From assembly GCA_045602325.1 (NCBI GenBank), contig JAZSBH010000170.1:1-16399 (forward strand): a stretch of DNA of 16,399 nucleotides. Reading direction: 5' to 3'. Made by a program: the position numbers and the translations under genes. Each line of letters begins with the position of its first letter. The stretch's first letter is position 1. This document shows positions 14,754 through 16,399 of this stretch, one piece after another. The stretch comes from CAMEON01 sp045602325. GTDB taxonomy: Bacteria; Bacillota; Clostridia; Oscillospirales; CAG-272. Under the pieces are notes generated by a model. That model did no database searches. It worked only from the letters and a program-made list of their open reading frames with translations, and had not been told where the DNA came from.

Positions 14754-16139
14754 ATGAGCGCACAAGAGATGAAGAAAGAAATTCCCTATAAGATTTATAT
14801 CAGCGAAAACGATATGCCCAAGGCATGGTATAACCTCCGTGCCGATATGAAGAATAAGCCCGCCCCCCTGCTTAATCCCGAGACCATGGAGCCTATGTCC
14901 TACGACGACCTGCGCCCCGTGTTCTGTGACGAGCTCATCAAGCAGGAGCTGGACGACACCACCCCCTACATTGAAATTCCCGAGGAGATCCGCTCCTTCT
15001 ATAAGATGTACCGCCCCGCTCCCCTTGTGCGTGCATACTGCCTGGAGGAAAAGCTGAAGACTCCCGCCAAGATCTACTATAAGTTTGAGGGTAACAACAC
15101 CTCGGGCTCCCATAAGCTCAATTCCGCCATCGCCCAGGCTTACTATGCCAAGAAGCAGGGGCTGGACGGCGTTACCACCGAGACCGGTGCCGGTCAGTGG
15201 GGCACCGCCCTGTCCATGGCTTGCGCTTACCTGGGTTTGGATTGCCGCGTGTACATGGTCAAGGTCAGCTATGAGCAAAAGCCCTTCCGCCGCGAGGTCA
15301 TGCGTACCTACGGCGCACAGGTTACTCCCTCTCCCTCCGAGACCACCGAGGTGGGACGCGCGATCCTTGCTAAGCACCCCGGTACCGGCGGTTCTCTGGG
15401 CTGCGCCATCTCCGAGGCTGTGGAGGCCGCAGGAAACCTGGGCAATTACCGCTACGTGCTGGGTAGCGTGCTCAATCAGGTCATGCTCCACCAGTCGGTC
15501 ATCGGTCTGGAGACCAAGATCGCCATGGATCAGTACGGCATCAAGCCCGACATCATCATCGGTTGCGCCGGCGGCGGCTCCAACCTGGGCGGTCTCATCG
15601 CCCCCTTCATGGGTGAAAAGCTTCGCGGCGAGGCGGACTACCGCTTCATCGCCGTCGAGCCGGCCTCCTGCCCCAGTTTTACCCGCGGTAAGTTCGCCTA
15701 TGATTACTGCGATACCGGTATGATCTGCCCTCTGGCCAAGATGCACACCTTGGGTAGCGGATTTATCCCCGCCCCCAACCATTCGGGCGGTCTGCGCTAC
15801 CACGGCATGAATCCCATCCTTTCCCAGCTTTATCACGAGGGTTACATGGAGGCCACCACGGTTAAGCAGACCGAGGTCTTTGAGGCCGCCGAGTACTTTG
15901 CCCGCGTGGAGGGTATCCTGCCCGCTCCCGAGTCCAGCCACGCTATCCGAGTTGCTATGGACGAGGCCATCAAGTGCCGTGAGACCGGCGAGGAGAAGAC
16001 CATCCTCTTCGGCTTGACGGGTACCGGCTACTTCGATATGGTCGCCTACGAGAAGTTTAACAACGGCATTATGACCGATTACGTCCCCTCCGACGAGGAT
16101 CTGGCCGTTGGTTTCGCAGGTCTGCCCAAGATGGACTAA
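14754..16139 (+). CDS. trpB: Tryptophan synthase beta chain, TrpB2 type
   Basis: This 461-residue PLP enzyme makes tryptophan from indole and serine (or phosphoserine). The PLP lysine is Lys121 in TSGSHKLNSA; ETGAGQWG follows with the catalytic Glu143; the phosphate loop is GCAGGGSNLGG at about 270-280; the PLP-ring region near the C-terminus reads LFGLTGTGYFD. The GSHK and GAGQWG forms, the longer length and the N-terminal extension are features of the TrpB2 class rather than of TrpB1 (GAHK, GAGQHG, about 400 residues). TrpB2 proteins usually occur without trpA, and no trpA is seen here, which points to indole salvage. AAAGGAGA lies seven bases upstream of the start. Transcription should be controlled by the Trp T-box leader at 14321-14629. 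Confidence 0.95.
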   Translation: MSAQEMKKEIPYKIYISENDMPKAWYNLRADMKNKPAPLLNPETMEPMSYDDLRPVFCDELIKQELDDTTPYIEIPEEIRSFYKMYRPAPLVRAYCLEEKLKTPAKIYYKFEGNNTSGSHKLNSAIAQAYYAKKQGLDGVTTETGAGQWGTALSMACAYLGLDCRVYMVKVSYEQKPFRREVMRTYGAQVTPSPSETTEVGRAILAKHPGTGGSLGCAISEAVEAAGNLGNYRYVLGSVLNQVMLHQSVIGLETKIAMDQYGIKPDIIIGCAGGGSNLGGLIAPFMGEKLRGEADYRFIAVEPASCPSFTRGKFAYDYCDTGMICPLAKMHTLGSGFIPAPNHSGGLRYHGMNPILSQLYHEGYMEATTVKQTEVFEAAEYFARVEGILPAPESSHAIRVAMDEAIKCRETGEEKTILFGLTGTGYFDMVAYEKFNNGIMTDYVPSDEDLAVGFAGLPKMD

Positions 16140-16151
16140 CCAACCAAATAA

Positions 16152-16183
16152 CCCCGTCCTGCGGTGAACACCGCCGGGCGGGG
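16152..16183 (+). terminator. GC-rich hairpin after trpB, possible terminator or 3' stabiliser
   Basis: CCCCGTCC (16152-16159) pairs with GGGCGGGG (16176-16183, one G-U pair), and an inner stem GCGGT/ACCGC continues after one mismatch. It begins 12 bases after the trpB stop. No T-run follows directly; the nearest is at 16215-16221, so intrinsic termination here is uncertain. Confidence 0.55.
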
Positions 16184-16232
16184 AAGCATCAAAAATTATC
16201 GAAATTATTTGCGATTTTTTTCAGAAAAGCTA

Positions 16233-16261
16233 TTGACTTTTCATGCCGGATGTGCTATAAT
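16233..16261 (+). promoter_or_regulatory. Sigma-A type promoter for tRNA-Val
   Basis: TTGACT (16233-16238) and a perfect TATAAT (16256-16261) are spaced by 17 bases. The tRNA starts 12 bases after the -10 element. Confidence 0.92.
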
Positions 16262-16272
16262 ATCAATGTTGC

Positions 16273-16336
<64 letters not shown>

Positions 16337-16349
<13 letters not shown>

Positions 16350-16399
16350 CATAAACCCCATGTGCAAAGCACAAGGAGTTTTTTCGTGGTGGAAACGAG
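16337..16399. repeat. Inverted copy of the tRNA 3' end around the terminator
   Basis: The 14 bases 16337-16350, which cover the tRNA 3' acceptor strand, CCA and the next base, recur as a perfect reverse complement at 16386-16399, the last bases of the window. The tRNA terminator hairpin lies between them. This may be the 3' end of a second tRNA-Val on the - strand. Confidence 0.85.
16353..16384 (+). terminator. Terminator of tRNA-Val
   Basis: A 13-bp stem with two mismatches (16353-16365 with 16369-16381), loop AAA, ends in a run of six T (16379-16384). It lies three bases after the tRNA CCA end. Confidence 0.85.

Noticed and set aside
16198..16221. Intrinsic terminator ATCG...CGAT followed by T7
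   Set aside because: The stem is only four base pairs with an A/T loop, too weak to call; it may simply be the A/T-rich region upstream of the tRNA promoter.

Overview
The window reads as one strand of a GC-rich anaerobic Firmicute, most likely an uncultured gut member of the Clostridia. The evidence is a class I T-box leader, strong AGGAGG-type ribosome binding sites, rho-independent terminators, an NfnAB-type ferredoxin/NAD(P) transhydrogenase, and large secreted lipoproteins with discoidin (CBM32-like) modules. All recognised genes lie on the + strand. The assignment is inference from gene content; no ribosomal marker is present.

Layout. Positions 1-470 hold copy 1 of a roughly 0.5 kb palindrome-rich repeat, cut on its left by the window edge. 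Positions 487-12942 hold ten tightly packed genes with gaps of at most about 50 bases and three ATGA start/stop overlaps: a NUDIX hydrolase, murQ, a small membrane protein, an SGNH/GDSL hydrolase, nfnA, nfnB, a GH84-type beta-N-acetylglucosaminidase lipoprotein, a GNAT acetyltransferase, tyrA and a TIM-barrel/discoidin lipoprotein. A strong terminator at about 12956 closes this block. Copy 2 of the repeat, in the same orientation, follows at about 13030-13559, so the gene block sits between direct repeats. A class-3 lipase-like gene comes next (13612-14289). Its stop codon overlaps the promoter of a tryptophan T-box leader (14321-14629). The leader controls a stand-alone TrpB2-type tryptophan synthase beta chain (14754-16139), and between them lies a tiny ORF with a good ribosome binding site that ends in Arg-Arg-Trp-stop. 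The window closes with a tRNA-Val(CAC) that has its own promoter and terminator, followed by an inverted copy of the tRNA 3' end at the last base.

How the genes may work together. The GH84 enzyme and the second lipoprotein look surface-exposed and carbohydrate-binding, suited to releasing GlcNAc from host glycans or cell-wall material. MurQ would process MurNAc-6-phosphate in the cytoplasm, so amino-sugar scavenging is a plausible theme. NfnAB supplies redox balancing between ferredoxin, NADH and NADPH, and tyrA belongs to tyrosine synthesis, so the block is not one pathway. The trpB2 gene under a Trp-specific T-box suggests indole salvage to tryptophan when charged tRNA-Trp is scarce.

The most unusual items are the repeat, whose hairpins differ in sequence between copies yet keep their pairing, and the T-box plus mini-ORF arrangement upstream of trpB2.
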